Below, piece by piece: positions 18,040 through 26,962 of a stretch of DNA of 64,000 nucleotides; the first letter of the stretch is position 1; each line of letters begins with the position of its first letter. The notes beneath the pieces are model-generated. The model was not told the origin of the DNA and did no database searches. It saw nothing but the letters and a program-made list of their open reading frames with translations. Source of the DNA: Microthrixaceae bacterium (GTDB lineage: Bacteria > Actinomycetota > Acidimicrobiia > Acidimicrobiales > DATDAH01); assembly GCA_020637195.1 (NCBI GenBank), contig JACJWK010000003.1:1-64000 (forward strand), written 5' to 3'. Made by a program: the position numbers and the translations under genes.

Positions 18040-18570
18040 TCAGGCCCGGAGCTTCTTGAGCTCGAACGCGGTGATGACCTCGCCGATGCCGGCCACCAAC
18101 GCGCCGATGCCCAGCAGGAGGCCGACGAGCGCCACCCCGGCGTCGGGCCAGACGATGAGCGCGACCCCGAAGAGCAGGCCGACCACGCCGACCACGAGCA
18201 GCGGGACGGTGTAGTCGTCACGCTCGGTGAACGCCGCCACCGCCCGGAACACGCCCCGCAACAGGTACCCGATGCCGGCGACGACCGCGAGCACCTGCAC
18301 GGTGACGTCGGGCCACACCAACAGCACGAGCCCGACGAGCACCGACACCACCGCCCACCCCACGCCGACTTGGCGGCGACGGGCCCCGAAGAACCCGCTG
18401 ATGCCCCCGATGAGCAGGAACAGGCCGGCCAGCCAGGCGAGCGCGGCGACGCTCTTGAACGGACGGGTGATCATGAGCACGCCGATGGTGATCGACACGA
18501 TGCCGATCACCAGCATGAGCCACCAGAGCCTGGCGCCCGCCTGGACCTCGTCGTCGCTGATCGCGTCCAT
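18040..18570 (-). CDS. HdeD family (DUF308) membrane protein
   Basis: This 176-aa protein starts at ATG 18570, which has a GGGGAGGG ribosome-binding site; an upstream in-frame start at 18618 lacks one. It has six TM segments in three repeated hairpins. Two of these contain the repeated phrase VWPDVTVQVLAVVAGIGYLL and VWPDAGVALVGLLLGIGALV, typical of HdeD/DUF308. In enterobacteria HdeD is an acid-resistance membrane protein; the actinobacterial function is unknown. It leads the four-gene minus-strand operon ending at 14516. Confidence 0.85.
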   Translation of the reverse strand: MDAISDDEVQAGARLWWLMLVIGIVSITIGVLMITRPFKSVAALAWLAGLFLLIGGISGFFGARRRQVGVGWAVVSVLVGLVLLVWPDVTVQVLAVVAGIGYLLRGVFRAVAAFTERDDYTVPLLVVGVVGLLFGVALIVWPDAGVALVGLLLGIGALVAGIGEVITAFELKKLRA

Positions 18571-18654
18571 GTCCCGTCCCTCCCCGGCCGAGTGCGCGTT
18601 CGTCAACCTATCCCACACCGAGGGGGCCGCCGGCGCCCCGTCGGGTGGCTCAGA

Positions 18655-19269
18655 TCAGAGGCGGTCCAGCAGGTGCTGCACGGCCGCTCGGGCCTGCTCG
18701 GCGAGGTCGGCCACGGCCAGCGGCCCCGGATGCACGGCGGGCTCGAGGGCCTCGCCGACCACCACCCGCCACCGGCGCCCGAGCTCTCGCCCGTCGACCG
18801 CCACCGGCACGACCTTGGCCCCGGTCTCGACCACCGGCGCCAGGACCTCGGGGTGCAGGGCGCCGGCGTGGTGGCGGCGGGCGGGCTCGCGCCCGAGGGA
18901 CAGCCCGACGACCTCACCGGCGCGCAGCAGGCCGGCGATCTCGTCGGGGCGGTCCAGCACGCCCCCGAGCCGGCGCAGGCCCGGGCCCACCGGCACGACG
19001 TCGGGGATCCCGACCCAGCGCACGTGACGCCCGCCGAGGCGCCGGACGGCCTCGGCCACCACCCACGGCTCGGACAGCCCCAGTCGCCGGTTGGCCACCA
19101 GCGCCAGCGGGCCGCCCGGCAGCGCCAGCGCTCCCTGGACGTCGATGTCCCACCGGAGGCGGGCCGCCGGGGCGAGCAGCTCGACGAGCTCGGCGTCGAG
19201 GCCCCACGGGTCGACGGCGAACGTCCCGTCGATGCGCCGGCGCAGCAGCGCCCCCGTCGCGGTCGTCAC
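18655..19269 (-). CDS. Degenerate PlsC-like lysophospholipid acyltransferase
   Basis: This 204-aa protein begins at GTG 19269, overlapping the TGA of the SDR gene (GTGA), so it is translationally coupled to it. The order resembles PlsC/AGPAT domains: LALVANRRLGLSEPWVVAEA where NHxSxxD is expected, a central WVGIPDVVPVGPGLRRLGGV, then VGLSLGREPAR in place of the FPEGTR block. The usual catalytic His and Asp are absent. It may therefore be inactive or a distant relative. The family assignment comes from the pattern of blocks only. Confidence 0.55.
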   Translation of the reverse strand: MTTATGALLRRRIDGTFAVDPWGLDAELVELLAPAARLRWDIDVQGALALPGGPLALVANRRLGLSEPWVVAEAVRRLGGRHVRWVGIPDVVPVGPGLRRLGGVLDRPDEIAGLLRAGEVVGLSLGREPARRHHAGALHPEVLAPVVETGAKVVPVAVDGRELGRRWRVVVGEALEPAVHPGPLAVADLAEQARAAVQHLLDRL

Positions 19270-20285
19270 GCCACCTCCTCGGCCGCGTCGCCGAAGGTGA
19301 CGTAGGTGACCCCCGCCCACTGGAACAGGTCCTTCACCACGTCGATCGTGTCCCAGCGGGGGTGCACCCCGAGGACGGACCCGGCCCGACCGCCGTCGGC
19401 CGTGCGCCCGCGGACGAGGAGCTCGCGCACGTGATCGGGCACCGGCGAGCCCGCGACCTCGGCCAGCACGCGGGCGGCCCACCACGCCGGGCCGGCGATG
19501 GGGACGGGCAGCCGGCCCCCGAAGCGCGCCGCCTGGCTGGCCGTGATGGCCCCGTCGCCGACGACGTTGACGGGGCCGTCGTGGCCGGCGAAGACGGCGG
19601 CGACGATGGCCTCGGCCGCGTCCTCCTGGTGCAGCAGCGAGAACGGCAGGTCGGAGGTGGCGCTGACCGGCACCGCCGGCAGGCGCAGGTACCGCCCGAG
19701 GGGGCTCGGGAAGTGCGGTCCCATGACCGGCGCGAGGCGGAGCGCCGTGACCGGGACGTCGGCGACGTCGCCGGCCACGCCGGCGACGCGCTCGGCGTGC
19801 AGCAACGAGTGGCCGAACGGGGTGGTGGGCTCGGGCGGCACCGACTCGTCGGGCCGCGTGGCGGCGCCTCGGCCCCGCCCGTACACCTCGATGCCCGAGC
19901 GCAGGACGATGCGCTCGAGGCTCGGGCACTCGGCCGCGGCCCCGAGCACGCCGATGGCCCCCGCCTCGGTGCGCTCGACCGCGGCCTTCGGCGAGCACCG
20001 GGCGTTGGGCTCGTAGGTGCCGACGTGGACCACGACGGTGGGCTCGAACTCGCGCACGATCGCCACGTTGCGGGCCCGGTCGCGGGGGTCGACCCGGTGG
20101 AAGTCGGTGCGCTCGAGGTAGCGGCGCGGCGGTTCGATGTCGAGGCCCGAGACGGCCTCGACCTCCGGACGGGCCTCGAGCAGCAACGCCACCCGGGTGC
20201 CCAGCTCGCCGCCGAGCCCGGTGACGAGGGCCCGCACCCCCGCGCCCGTCGTCGCTCGCAGCCCGGTCACCCGCTCGCCGGTCAT
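19266..20285 (-). CDS. NAD-dependent epimerase/dehydratase-like (extended SDR) protein
   Basis: This 339-aa protein opens its Rossmann domain with LVTGLGGELGTRVALLLEA (TGxxGxxG, about 20-38) and the SGLDIEPP strand end, as in extended SDRs. The usual active-site YxxxK is not evident: the corresponding region reads FGHSLLHAE after RSGIEVYGRG. The protein may bind NAD and a sugar-like ligand without normal epimerase chemistry, or use other residues. It lies 58 nt downstream of lysS and is coupled by a GTGA overlap to the acyltransferase-like gene. Confidence 0.75.
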   Translation of the reverse strand: MTGERVTGLRATTGAGVRALVTGLGGELGTRVALLLEARPEVEAVSGLDIEPPRRYLERTDFHRVDPRDRARNVAIVREFEPTVVVHVGTYEPNARCSPKAAVERTEAGAIGVLGAAAECPSLERIVLRSGIEVYGRGRGAATRPDESVPPEPTTPFGHSLLHAERVAGVAGDVADVPVTALRLAPVMGPHFPSPLGRYLRLPAVPVSATSDLPFSLLHQEDAAEAIVAAVFAGHDGPVNVVGDGAITASQAARFGGRLPVPIAGPAWWAARVLAEVAGSPVPDHVRELLVRGRTADGGRAGSVLGVHPRWDTIDVVKDLFQWAGVTYVTFGDAAEEVA

Positions 20286-20343
20286 GTGACCACCTTGCCA
20301 CCTGGCGCGCCGGAGGTCCGCCCTCCGGGCGTGCGCGACCGCG

Positions 20344-21756
20344 TCATCCGAACGTCTCGGGGCGCAGGGTCGGGAAGGCCACGACGTCGCGGATCGTGGC
20401 GATGTCGCTCAACAGCATGACCAACCGGTCCACCCCGATGCCGAGGCCCCCGGTCGGGGGCAGCCCGTACTCGAGGGCCCGGATGTAGTCCTCGTCGATC
20501 ACCGCCGCCGCCTCCTCGTCGCCGGCCGCGGCCTTGGCGGCCTGGTCCTCGAACCGCGCCCGCTGCTCGACCGGGTCGACGAGCTCGCTGAACGCGTTGC
20601 ACAGCTCGCGGCCGGCGACGATCGCCTCGAACCGCTCGACCATGCCGGGCAGCTCGCGGTGGTCGCGCGACAGCGGCGAGACCTCGAGCGGGTAGTCCGT
20701 CACGAACACCGGCCCCCACAGCTGGTGCTCGGTGGTCTTCTCGTAGATCTCGAGGATCAGCTTGCCCGGCCCCCACCCCTGCTCGACCTCGACCCCGTGG
20801 TCGACGGCGAGGGCGCGCAGCTCGTCCACCGGCATGCGCACGTCCAGGCGCAGCCCCGTCGACTCCTCGACCAGGTCGACGAGCGACGCGCGACGCCACG
20901 GCACGCTCAGGTCGAGGTCGCGTCCCCCGTACGACAGCATCGTCGTGCCGCAGACCTCGGTGGCGAGGTGGGCGACGAGCTCCTCGGTGAGGCGCATCAT
21001 GTCGCCGTAGTCGGCGTAGGCCTGGTACAGCTCGAGCATCGTGAACTCGGGCTGGTGACGAGGGGACAGGCCCTCGTTGCGGAACACGCGGGCGACCTCG
21101 AAGACGCGCTCGAACCCGCCGACCACCAGGCGCTTCAGGTACAGCTCCGGCGCGATGCGCAGGAAGAGGTCGACGTCGAGTGCGTTGTGGTGCGTGACGA
21201 ACGGCTTGGCCGTGGCCCCGCCGGCGATCGGGTGGAACACCGGCGTCTCGACCTCGACGAAGTCGCGGTCCTCGAGCCACCGGCGGATGAGCGAGATGAT
21301 CCGGCTGCGGCGGGCGATCGCCTCGCGCGCCTCGTCGGTGACCCAGAAGTCCACGTAGCGCTGCCGGTAGCGCGTGTCGGGGTCGGTGAGACCGTGCCAC
21401 TTGTCCGGGAAGGGGCGGGCGGCCTCGGCCAGCAGCACCCAGCGGTCGACCCGCACGGACAGCTCGCCGCGCCGGGTGGTCATCACCTCGCCCGTCACCC
21501 CGATCCAGTCACCGAGGGACCGCGCCACGAAGCCGTCGAAGTCGGGGGTGGAGGCCGCCGGGGCGAACAGCTGGATGCGCCCGGTGCCGTCCTGGAGCGT
21601 CCCGAACGCCAGCTTGCCCTGCACCCGTCGCAGCATCAGCCGCCCGGCGACGGTGACCGTCTCGCCCGTCTCGGTGCCGGGCGGGAGGTCGGGGTGGGCG
21701 GCGTGGAGCCCGGCGGCGGTCGCGTCCGGCTCGAAGCGGTAGGGGACGTCGGTCAT
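20344..21756 (-). CDS. lysS: Lysyl-tRNA synthetase, class II
   Basis: This 470-aa enzyme charges tRNA-Lys. The N-terminal OB-fold anticodon-binding domain (about 35-135) includes GRLMLRRVQGKLAFGTLQDG. The catalytic domain has motif 1 (VEVETPVFHPIAGGATAKPF), motif 2 (FRNEGLSPRHQPEFTMLELY) and motif 3 (GLPPTGGLGIGVDRLVMLL). The length is slightly short of the roughly 500 aa usual for LysS, the difference being in the N-terminus. It has its own GGAGGG ribosome-binding site before ATG 21756 and follows coaX by 15 nt, as in the conserved coaX-lysS order of Actinobacteria. Confidence 0.95.
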   Translation of the reverse strand: MTDVPYRFEPDATAAGLHAAHPDLPPGTETGETVTVAGRLMLRRVQGKLAFGTLQDGTGRIQLFAPAASTPDFDGFVARSLGDWIGVTGEVMTTRRGELSVRVDRWVLLAEAARPFPDKWHGLTDPDTRYRQRYVDFWVTDEAREAIARRSRIISLIRRWLEDRDFVEVETPVFHPIAGGATAKPFVTHHNALDVDLFLRIAPELYLKRLVVGGFERVFEVARVFRNEGLSPRHQPEFTMLELYQAYADYGDMMRLTEELVAHLATEVCGTTMLSYGGRDLDLSVPWRRASLVDLVEESTGLRLDVRMPVDELRALAVDHGVEVEQGWGPGKLILEIYEKTTEHQLWGPVFVTDYPLEVSPLSRDHRELPGMVERFEAIVAGRELCNAFSELVDPVEQRARFEDQAAKAAAGDEEAAAVIDEDYIRALEYGLPPTGGLGIGVDRLVMLLSDIATIRDVVAFPTLRPETFG

Positions 21757-21771
21757 CGGGGCCCTCCGTGA

Positions 21772-22569
21772 TCAGCCACGGGCGTTCTTCTCGTGGATGA
21801 TGCGCAGCCCGTGCAGCGTGAGCCACGGCTCGACGTGCTCGATGCGCTCGGACACCGGCGAGATCAGGTGGGCGAGCCCGCCGGTGGCCACGACGGTGCA
21901 CTCGCCGAGCTCGCGCTCGATGCGCTCGCACAGGCCGTCGACCATGGCCGCGTACCCGAACCCGGTGCCGGACTGGATGGACTCCATGGTGCTCTTGCCG
22001 AGCACGTGCGTGGGCCGGGTGAGCGCCACCTGGCGCACCGCGGCGGCGCGCCCGAACAGCGCGTCGAGGCTGATCTCGATCCCGGGCGCGATGGCCCCGC
22101 CGAGGTACTCGCCCGAGCCGGACACGACGTCACAGGTGGTGGCGGTGCCGAAGTCGACCATGATGGTCGGCCCCCCGAACAGGTCGTAGGCCGCGACCGC
22201 GTTGGCGATGCGGTCGGGTCCCACCTCCTTGGGGTCGTTGTACAGGATCGAGATCCCGGTCTTGACCCCCGGCTCGAGCACGACCGGCGCGCCGTCGAGG
22301 TAGCGCTCGCACATGTTGCGGAGGTTGCCCGTCACGCGCGGGACGCCCGAGCAGATGGCCACGCCGTCGACGTCGTCGCTCCACGAGTAGCCGGCCAGGT
22401 TGAGGAAGCCGTCGAGCATCACCGCCTGCTCGTCGGCGGTGCGCTCGGCGTGGGTCGAGATGCGCCAGTGGCCGGCCAGGCCGTCCCCGGCGGTCTCGAT
22501 GCCCTCGACGTCGTGCTCGTACAGCCCGAACACGGTGTCGGTGTTGCCGACGTCGATCACCAGCAACAT
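21772..22569 (-). CDS. coaX: Type III pantothenate kinase
   Basis: This 265-aa kinase performs the first step of CoA synthesis (pantothenate to 4'-phosphopantothenate). It starts at ATG 22569, 1 nt after the nadC stop. It shows the ASKHA phosphate-1 motif MLLVIDVGNTDTVFGLY, the central DRIANAVAAYDLFGG block (catalytic Asp region), VDFGTATTCD and GAIAPGIEISLDALF, all diagnostic for CoaX. With panC three genes upstream it links the pantothenate and CoA steps. panB and panD are not in the window. Confidence 0.95.
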   Translation of the reverse strand: MLLVIDVGNTDTVFGLYEHDVEGIETAGDGLAGHWRISTHAERTADEQAVMLDGFLNLAGYSWSDDVDGVAICSGVPRVTGNLRNMCERYLDGAPVVLEPGVKTGISILYNDPKEVGPDRIANAVAAYDLFGGPTIMVDFGTATTCDVVSGSGEYLGGAIAPGIEISLDALFGRAAAVRQVALTRPTHVLGKSTMESIQSGTGFGYAAMVDGLCERIERELGECTVVATGGLAHLISPVSERIEHVEPWLTLHGLRIIHEKNARG

Positions 22570-22570
22570 G

Positions 22571-23485
22571 TCAGAGTGCCCCCGGCTGGGTCCGGGCGGA
22601 GGGTGACGCCGGCTCGCCACCCACCGCGATGTCGAGGCCGATGTCGAGCACCGGGGCGGAGTTGGTCAGCGCCCCCACGGACACCAGGTCCACCCCCGTG
22701 GCGGCGAAGGTGGCGACGGTGTCGAGGGTGATCCCCCCGGACGCCTCGACCAGGCAGCGCGACCCGCCCGCCGCGCGGTGCTCGCCGACGGCGGCCATGG
22801 CGGCCCGCACCTCGTCGGGTCCCATGTTGTCGAGCAGCAGCGCGTCGGCCCCGGCGGCCAGCGCCTCGACGACCTCCTCGAGGGAGGCGCACTCGACGTG
22901 GACCGTGCGCCCCGGCCAGCGGTCCCGCGCCCGGGCGACCGCCTCGGTGATGCCCAGCACCGTGAGGTGGTTGTCCTTCAGCATCACCCAGTCGGAGAGG
23001 TTCCCCCGGTGGTTGCGGCCCCCGCCGGCGCGCACCGCGGCCTTCTCGAGGGCGCGCAGGCCGGGAGTGGTCTTGCGGGTGTCCCAGACCTGGGCCCCGT
23101 CCGCGGCCTCGTCGACGTAGCGCCGGGTGAGGGTGGCGACGCCCGAGAGGTGGCTGAGGAAGTTCAGGGCGGTGCGCTCGGCGGTGAGCACCGATGCCAG
23201 CGGTCCGTCCACCCGTCCGAGCACCTGGGCCGACCGCACGTCGTCGCCGTCGTCGGCCGACCAGTCCACCGTGACCTCGGGGTCGACCTGTCGGAACGCC
23301 TCGTCCGCGCAGCGGCGCCCGGCGAGGACGCCGGGCGTGCGGGCCACGAACTCGGCCGTGGCGCGCGCCGCCGCCGGGAGCAGCCCCGACGTGAGGTCAC
23401 CCAGCGGCGTGAGGTCCTCGGCCAGCGCCCGCGCGACCGCCTCGCGGACGGCACCGGCCGGCGGGTGCAGGTCCTCGCGGCTCAC
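22571..23485 (-). CDS. nadC: Nicotinate-nucleotide pyrophosphorylase (quinolinate phosphoribosyltransferase)
   Basis: This 304-aa enzyme converts quinolinate and PRPP to nicotinate mononucleotide. The start is GTG 23485, with AAGGTGG 6-12 nt upstream. Family blocks are LTPLGDLTSGLLP, the NFLSHLSGVAT helix, WDTRKTTPGLRALEKAAVRA, GGGRNHRGNLSDWVMLKDNH, and LLLDNM near the C-terminal barrel. It is separated from nadB by a 136-nt GC-rich gap without a recognised gene. It is followed at once by coaX. Confidence 0.95.
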   Translation of the reverse strand: MSREDLHPPAGAVREAVARALAEDLTPLGDLTSGLLPAAARATAEFVARTPGVLAGRRCADEAFRQVDPEVTVDWSADDGDDVRSAQVLGRVDGPLASVLTAERTALNFLSHLSGVATLTRRYVDEAADGAQVWDTRKTTPGLRALEKAAVRAGGGRNHRGNLSDWVMLKDNHLTVLGITEAVARARDRWPGRTVHVECASLEEVVEALAAGADALLLDNMGPDEVRAAMAAVGEHRAAGGSRCLVEASGGITLDTVATFAATGVDLVSVGALTNSAPVLDIGLDIAVGGEPASPSARTQPGAL

Positions 23486-23621
23486 GCCGTCCACCTTGCC
23501 CCGCCGGGCCCGGTCGGCACCAGCACGCCGACGGTGCCACCCCTCCCCCCGCCCCCGTTCCGGTGGCGCGCCGGTCCCACCGGCGTGGCCACCCGTGCAC
23601 CGCGACCGCGGGGGGCGCGGC

Positions 23622-25232
23622 TCACGACCGGGGGCCGCGCACGACGAGGCGGCGATGAAAGGCGGCATCCGTGTCGGGGTGGTCGAGGCGGGTGTGGGCG
23701 CCCCGGCTCTCGCGTCGCGCCGCGGCCGCGGCGAGCACGGCGCCGGCCACCGAGGCCAGGTTGCGGAGCTCCCACTCGGCGGGTGCGGACGGCGCGCCGG
23801 TGGCGGCGGCGACGGCGGCCACCACCTCGCCCGTGGCGGCGAGGGAGCCCTCGTCGCGCAGCACGCCGGCGCCCCGGGTCATGGCCCGCTGGAGCTGGTC
23901 GCGGCGCTCGTCGACGGTGCCGCCCGCCCCCGCGACGTCGGCCGCCGGCGGGAGGGCCAGCGCCGCGCCCCCGATGTCGTCGGGGCCGTCGGCCGAGCCG
24001 GCGCCGCCCGACCCGGCCAGGACGGCGCGCATCGCGCCCGTCGGCCGGGGCCCGTCGACGCCGGCGGCGATGGCCTCCACCGCCCGCGGGGCGAAGACCA
24101 GGCCCTCCAGCAGCGAGTTGGAGGCCAGCCGGTTGGCGCCGTGGACCCCCGTGCAGGTGGTCTCGCCCGCGGCCCACAGGCCGGGCAGGCTGGTGGCGCC
24201 GTCCAGGTCGGTGACGAGGCCCCCGCAGAGGTAGTGGGCGGCGGGCGCCACGGGCAGCCAGTCGGTGGCGGGGTCGAGGTCGGCGGCGACGAGCGACGCG
24301 GCCATCGTGGGGAAGCGGTGCTCGAAGTCCTCGAGCCCGGTGGCGTCCAGCCAGAGATGGTCCATCCCCTGCTCGAGCATGCGGGCGGTGATGGCCCGCG
24401 AGACGACGTCCCGGGGCTGGAGCTCGTCCACGAACCGCTCGCCGTCGGCGTCCCGCAGCAGCGCGCCGTGCCCTCGCAGGGCCTCGGACAGCAGGGGCCG
24501 GGGCATGCGGGGGTCGTGCAGGGCGGTGGGGTGGAACTGGACGAACTCGATGTCGGCGACGGCGACGCCGGCCCGCAGGCCCATGGCCACGCCGTCGCCG
24601 GTGGACTCGACGGGGTTGGTGGTGACCGCGTAGAGCTGGCCGGCGCCTCCCGTGGCGACGAGCACGTGGCGGGCGCGGACCTCGACCGGGTCGCCGTCCG
24701 GGCCGAGCGCCTGCACGCCCACGCAGCGGCCGCCCTCCACCACGAGGTCGGTGGCGAAGTGGCGCTCGAGGACCCGGGTGGCGGTGCGGTGCGTGGCGGC
24801 GACGAGGGCGCGCTCGATCTCGTAGCCGGTGGCGTCGCCGCCGGCGTGCACGATCCTCGCGAGGCTGTGGCCGCCCTCCCGGGCGAGCTGGAGCTCGCCG
24901 CCGGCGTCCCGGTCGAAGGCCGCGCCGATGGCCATCAGGTCCTCGACCCGGTGGGGCCCGTCCTCGACCAGCACCCGAACGGCGTCCTCGTCGCACAGCC
25001 CTGCGCCGGCCGCGAGCGTGTCGGCCAGGTGGAGGTCGGTGGAGTCGGGGTCCTCGGCGAGGACGGCGGCGACCCCGCCCTGGGCCCACTGGGTGGTCGC
25101 CGTGGACAGCACGCCCTTGGTCAGCACGCCCACCCGCCCGCCGTGGCGCTCGGAGGCCCGCACCGCCGCCGACAGCCCGGCCACGCCCGACCCGAGGACG
25201 AGCAGGTCCAACCCGTCGTGAGGACCGCTCAT
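23622..25232 (-). CDS. nadB: L-aspartate oxidase
   Basis: This 536-aa flavoenzyme oxidises L-aspartate to iminoaspartate for NAD synthesis. The start ATG 25232 lies 5 nt after the panC stop. It has the FAD-binding motif LLVLGSGVAGLSAAVRASE, the QGGVAAVLAEDPDS segment, HPTAL with the substrate region, the typical CTGVHGANRLASNSLLEGLV near residue 370, and a C-terminal helical region rich in Ala. The succinate dehydrogenase flavoprotein is a related family, but the NadB-specific spacing and the nadC neighbour decide. nadA is not in the window. Confidence 0.95.
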   Translation of the reverse strand: MSGPHDGLDLLVLGSGVAGLSAAVRASERHGGRVGVLTKGVLSTATTQWAQGGVAAVLAEDPDSTDLHLADTLAAGAGLCDEDAVRVLVEDGPHRVEDLMAIGAAFDRDAGGELQLAREGGHSLARIVHAGGDATGYEIERALVAATHRTATRVLERHFATDLVVEGGRCVGVQALGPDGDPVEVRARHVLVATGGAGQLYAVTTNPVESTGDGVAMGLRAGVAVADIEFVQFHPTALHDPRMPRPLLSEALRGHGALLRDADGERFVDELQPRDVVSRAITARMLEQGMDHLWLDATGLEDFEHRFPTMAASLVAADLDPATDWLPVAPAAHYLCGGLVTDLDGATSLPGLWAAGETTCTGVHGANRLASNSLLEGLVFAPRAVEAIAAGVDGPRPTGAMRAVLAGSGGAGSADGPDDIGGAALALPPAADVAGAGGTVDERRDQLQRAMTRGAGVLRDEGSLAATGEVVAAVAAATGAPSAPAEWELRNLASVAGAVLAAAAARRESRGAHTRLDHPDTDAAFHRRLVVRGPRS

Positions 25233-25237
25233 GGAGA

Positions 25238-26095
25238 TCAGCCGCCGGCCGGGAGGGAGACGCCGACGTTGTCCAACAGCCGGGCGCGGCCGAAGCGGGC
25301 GGCGGCGAGCAGCCGCACCTCGCCGCGCAGGGGGTCGACGGGCTCGAGGGTCCCGGCGTCGACCACGGCCACGTAGTCGAGCTCGGCCCGCGGCTCGGCC
25401 CGGATGGTCGCCGCGACGAGCGCCCGGACCTCCTCGGGGTCGCGCTCGCCGTCGCGCACGGCCGCGGCGCCGGCCTCGAGGGCCTCGTGCAGCACCGGTG
25501 CCGCCGCCCGCTCCTCCTCGGTGAGGTAGGCGTTGCGGCTGGACAGGGCGAGGCCGTCGGCCTCGCGCACGATCGGGCACCCGACGACCTCGACCGGGAA
25601 CGACAGGTCGCGGGCCATCGTCGCCACCACCGCGAGCTGCTGGAAGTCCTTCTCGCCGAAGTACGCCCGGCAGGGCCCGGCGAGGGCGAACAGCTTGGCC
25701 ACGACCGTGGCGACGCCGGCGAAGTGGGTCGGCCGTGACGCACCCTCCATCGTCGCGGTGATCCCGTCGACGGTGACCGTGGTCTGCACCGGGGCCGGGT
25801 ACATCTCCTCCACCGACGGCGCGAACACGAGGTCGACCCCCGCCTCCTCGCAGCGCTCCCGGTCGCGGTCGAGGTCCCGGGGGTAGGCCGCGAGGTCCTC
25901 GGTGGGCGCGAACTGCAGCGGGTTCACGAAGATCGTCACCACCGTGCAGTCGTTGTCCGCCACCGAGGCCGCCATCAACGACACGTGGCCGTCGTGCAGG
26001 AACCCCATGGTCGGCACGAGGCCGACCCGTCCCCCGTCGCGTCGGACGGCGTCGAGGTGGGCCCGCAGCTCCGCCGCGGTGGTCACCAGCAACAC
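25238..26095 (-). CDS. panC: Pantothenate synthetase
   Basis: This 285-aa enzyme condenses pantoate and beta-alanine with ATP. The start is GTG 26095, with GAGAGGA about 9 nt upstream. It shows LVPTMGFLHDGHVSLMAA (the HxGH nucleotide site), VNPLQFAPTEDLAAYPRDL, FGEKDFQQLAVV, the KMSKS-like region LALSSRNAYL, and the final LDNVGV. It is the first of a panC-nadB pair. An unusual array of 19-nt repeats lies in its leader. Confidence 0.95.
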   Translation of the reverse strand: MLLVTTAAELRAHLDAVRRDGGRVGLVPTMGFLHDGHVSLMAASVADNDCTVVTIFVNPLQFAPTEDLAAYPRDLDRDRERCEEAGVDLVFAPSVEEMYPAPVQTTVTVDGITATMEGASRPTHFAGVATVVAKLFALAGPCRAYFGEKDFQQLAVVATMARDLSFPVEVVGCPIVREADGLALSSRNAYLTEEERAAAPVLHEALEAGAAAVRDGERDPEEVRALVAATIRAEPRAELDYVAVVDAGTLEPVDPLRGEVRLLAAARFGRARLLDNVGVSLPAGG

Positions 26096-26114
26096 GGCGT
26101 CATCCTCTCCCAGC

Positions 26115-26195
26115 GGCGCGCCTCCGGGGAAATGGCGCGCCTCCGGGGAAACGGCGCGCCTCCGGGGAAACGGCGCGCCTCCGGGGAGATGGCGC
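26115..26195. repeat. Four 19-nt tandem repeats plus a partial fifth upstream of panC
   Basis: The unit GGCGCGCCTCCGGGGAAAY occurs at 26115-26133, 26134-26152, 26153-26171 and 26172-26190 (the last with GAGAT at the end), followed by a partial GGCGC. Each full unit holds the palindrome GGCGCGCC. Read on the panC strand, each also carries CCGGAGG, like a ribosome-binding site. The array fills much of the 144-nt gap between the DUF2520 stop and the panC start. Confidence 0.9.
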
Positions 26196-26239
26196 CGCGG
26201 CCGCCGCCGGTCGGGCCAGGACGGCCGCCACCGCCCGGC

Positions 26240-26962
26240 TCAGCCCGCGGGGGGCTCGACCAGCCGCCGCGCCGCCGCCACCAGCGCCTCGTACGCCGGG
26301 CGCTCCGAGGGGTCGAGGGCGGCGAGGTGACGCTCGATCGTCGCGTGGTCGCCGCGGGCCGCGGGCCCCGTGAGGGCGGCCGCGGGGCCCAGGGCGGCGA
26401 CGTTGTCGACGGTGCCGCGCACCAGCGAGAGGTACGCCTCGAGGGGGACACCCGCGGCCGCGGCCACCCGCTCCACCTGGCCGAGGAGGGCCACGAGGTG
26501 GTTGGAGGCGATGCAGGCCGCGGCGTGGTAGGTGGCCCGGTCGTCGTCGGCCACCTCGATGGCGTGGCCGCCGAGGGCGTCCACCACCTCGACGGCGATC
26601 GGGTCCCCGGCGACCGCGAACCAGGCCCCGTCGCGCAGCCGCTCGGCCCCCACCTCGGCGTTGGGCAGGGCCACGAGGGGGTGCACCGCGGCGCGGCGAT
26701 CGTGCGGCGCGAGCACCTCGAGCCCCAGGGAGCCGGCGAGGTGCGCGACCACCGCCTCGCCGGGTGCGATGGCCGCCGCGACCTCCTCGATCGCGGCGTC
26801 GGGGGTGGCCACGACCACGAGGTCGACGCCGGACGCCGCCCCCGAGAGCTCGTCGCCCCGGCCGACCGGGCGCTCGACGCGCCATCCCGCCGCCCGGAGG
26901 GCGGCCCCGAGCGAGGACCCGGCCCGGCCGGGGCCCACGACACGGACCGAGCGGCGGCTCAC
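26240..26962 (-). CDS. Rossmann-like/DUF2520 domain protein
   Basis: This 240-aa protein has an N-terminal NAD(P)-binding strand RVVGPGRAGSSLGAALRAAG and LVVVATPDAAIEEVA. A C-terminal helical DUF2520 half contains YHAAACIASNHLVALLG and LVRGTVDNVAALGP. The family resembles ProC/ketopantoate reductase-type dehydrogenases and sits between folK and panC in many Actinobacteria, including Mycobacterium. A role as the ketopantoate reductase of this pathway is attractive but unproven. GTG 26962 overlaps the folK stop by 3-4 nt (GTGA). Confidence 0.85.
   Translation of the reverse strand: MSRRSVRVVGPGRAGSSLGAALRAAGWRVERPVGRGDELSGAASGVDLVVVATPDAAIEEVAAAIAPGEAVVAHLAGSLGLEVLAPHDRRAAVHPLVALPNAEVGAERLRDGAWFAVAGDPIAVEVVDALGGHAIEVADDDRATYHAAACIASNHLVALLGQVERVAAAAGVPLEAYLSLVRGTVDNVAALGPAAALTGPAARGDHATIERHLAALDPSERPAYEALVAAARRLVEPPAG

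Noticed and set aside
23486..23621. A small gene between nadB and nadC
   Set aside because: The 136-nt gap has no convincing start, ribosome-binding site or protein pattern on either strand.
26115..26195. A CRISPR array
   Set aside because: The 19-nt units are directly adjacent with no spacers and no cas genes are near.
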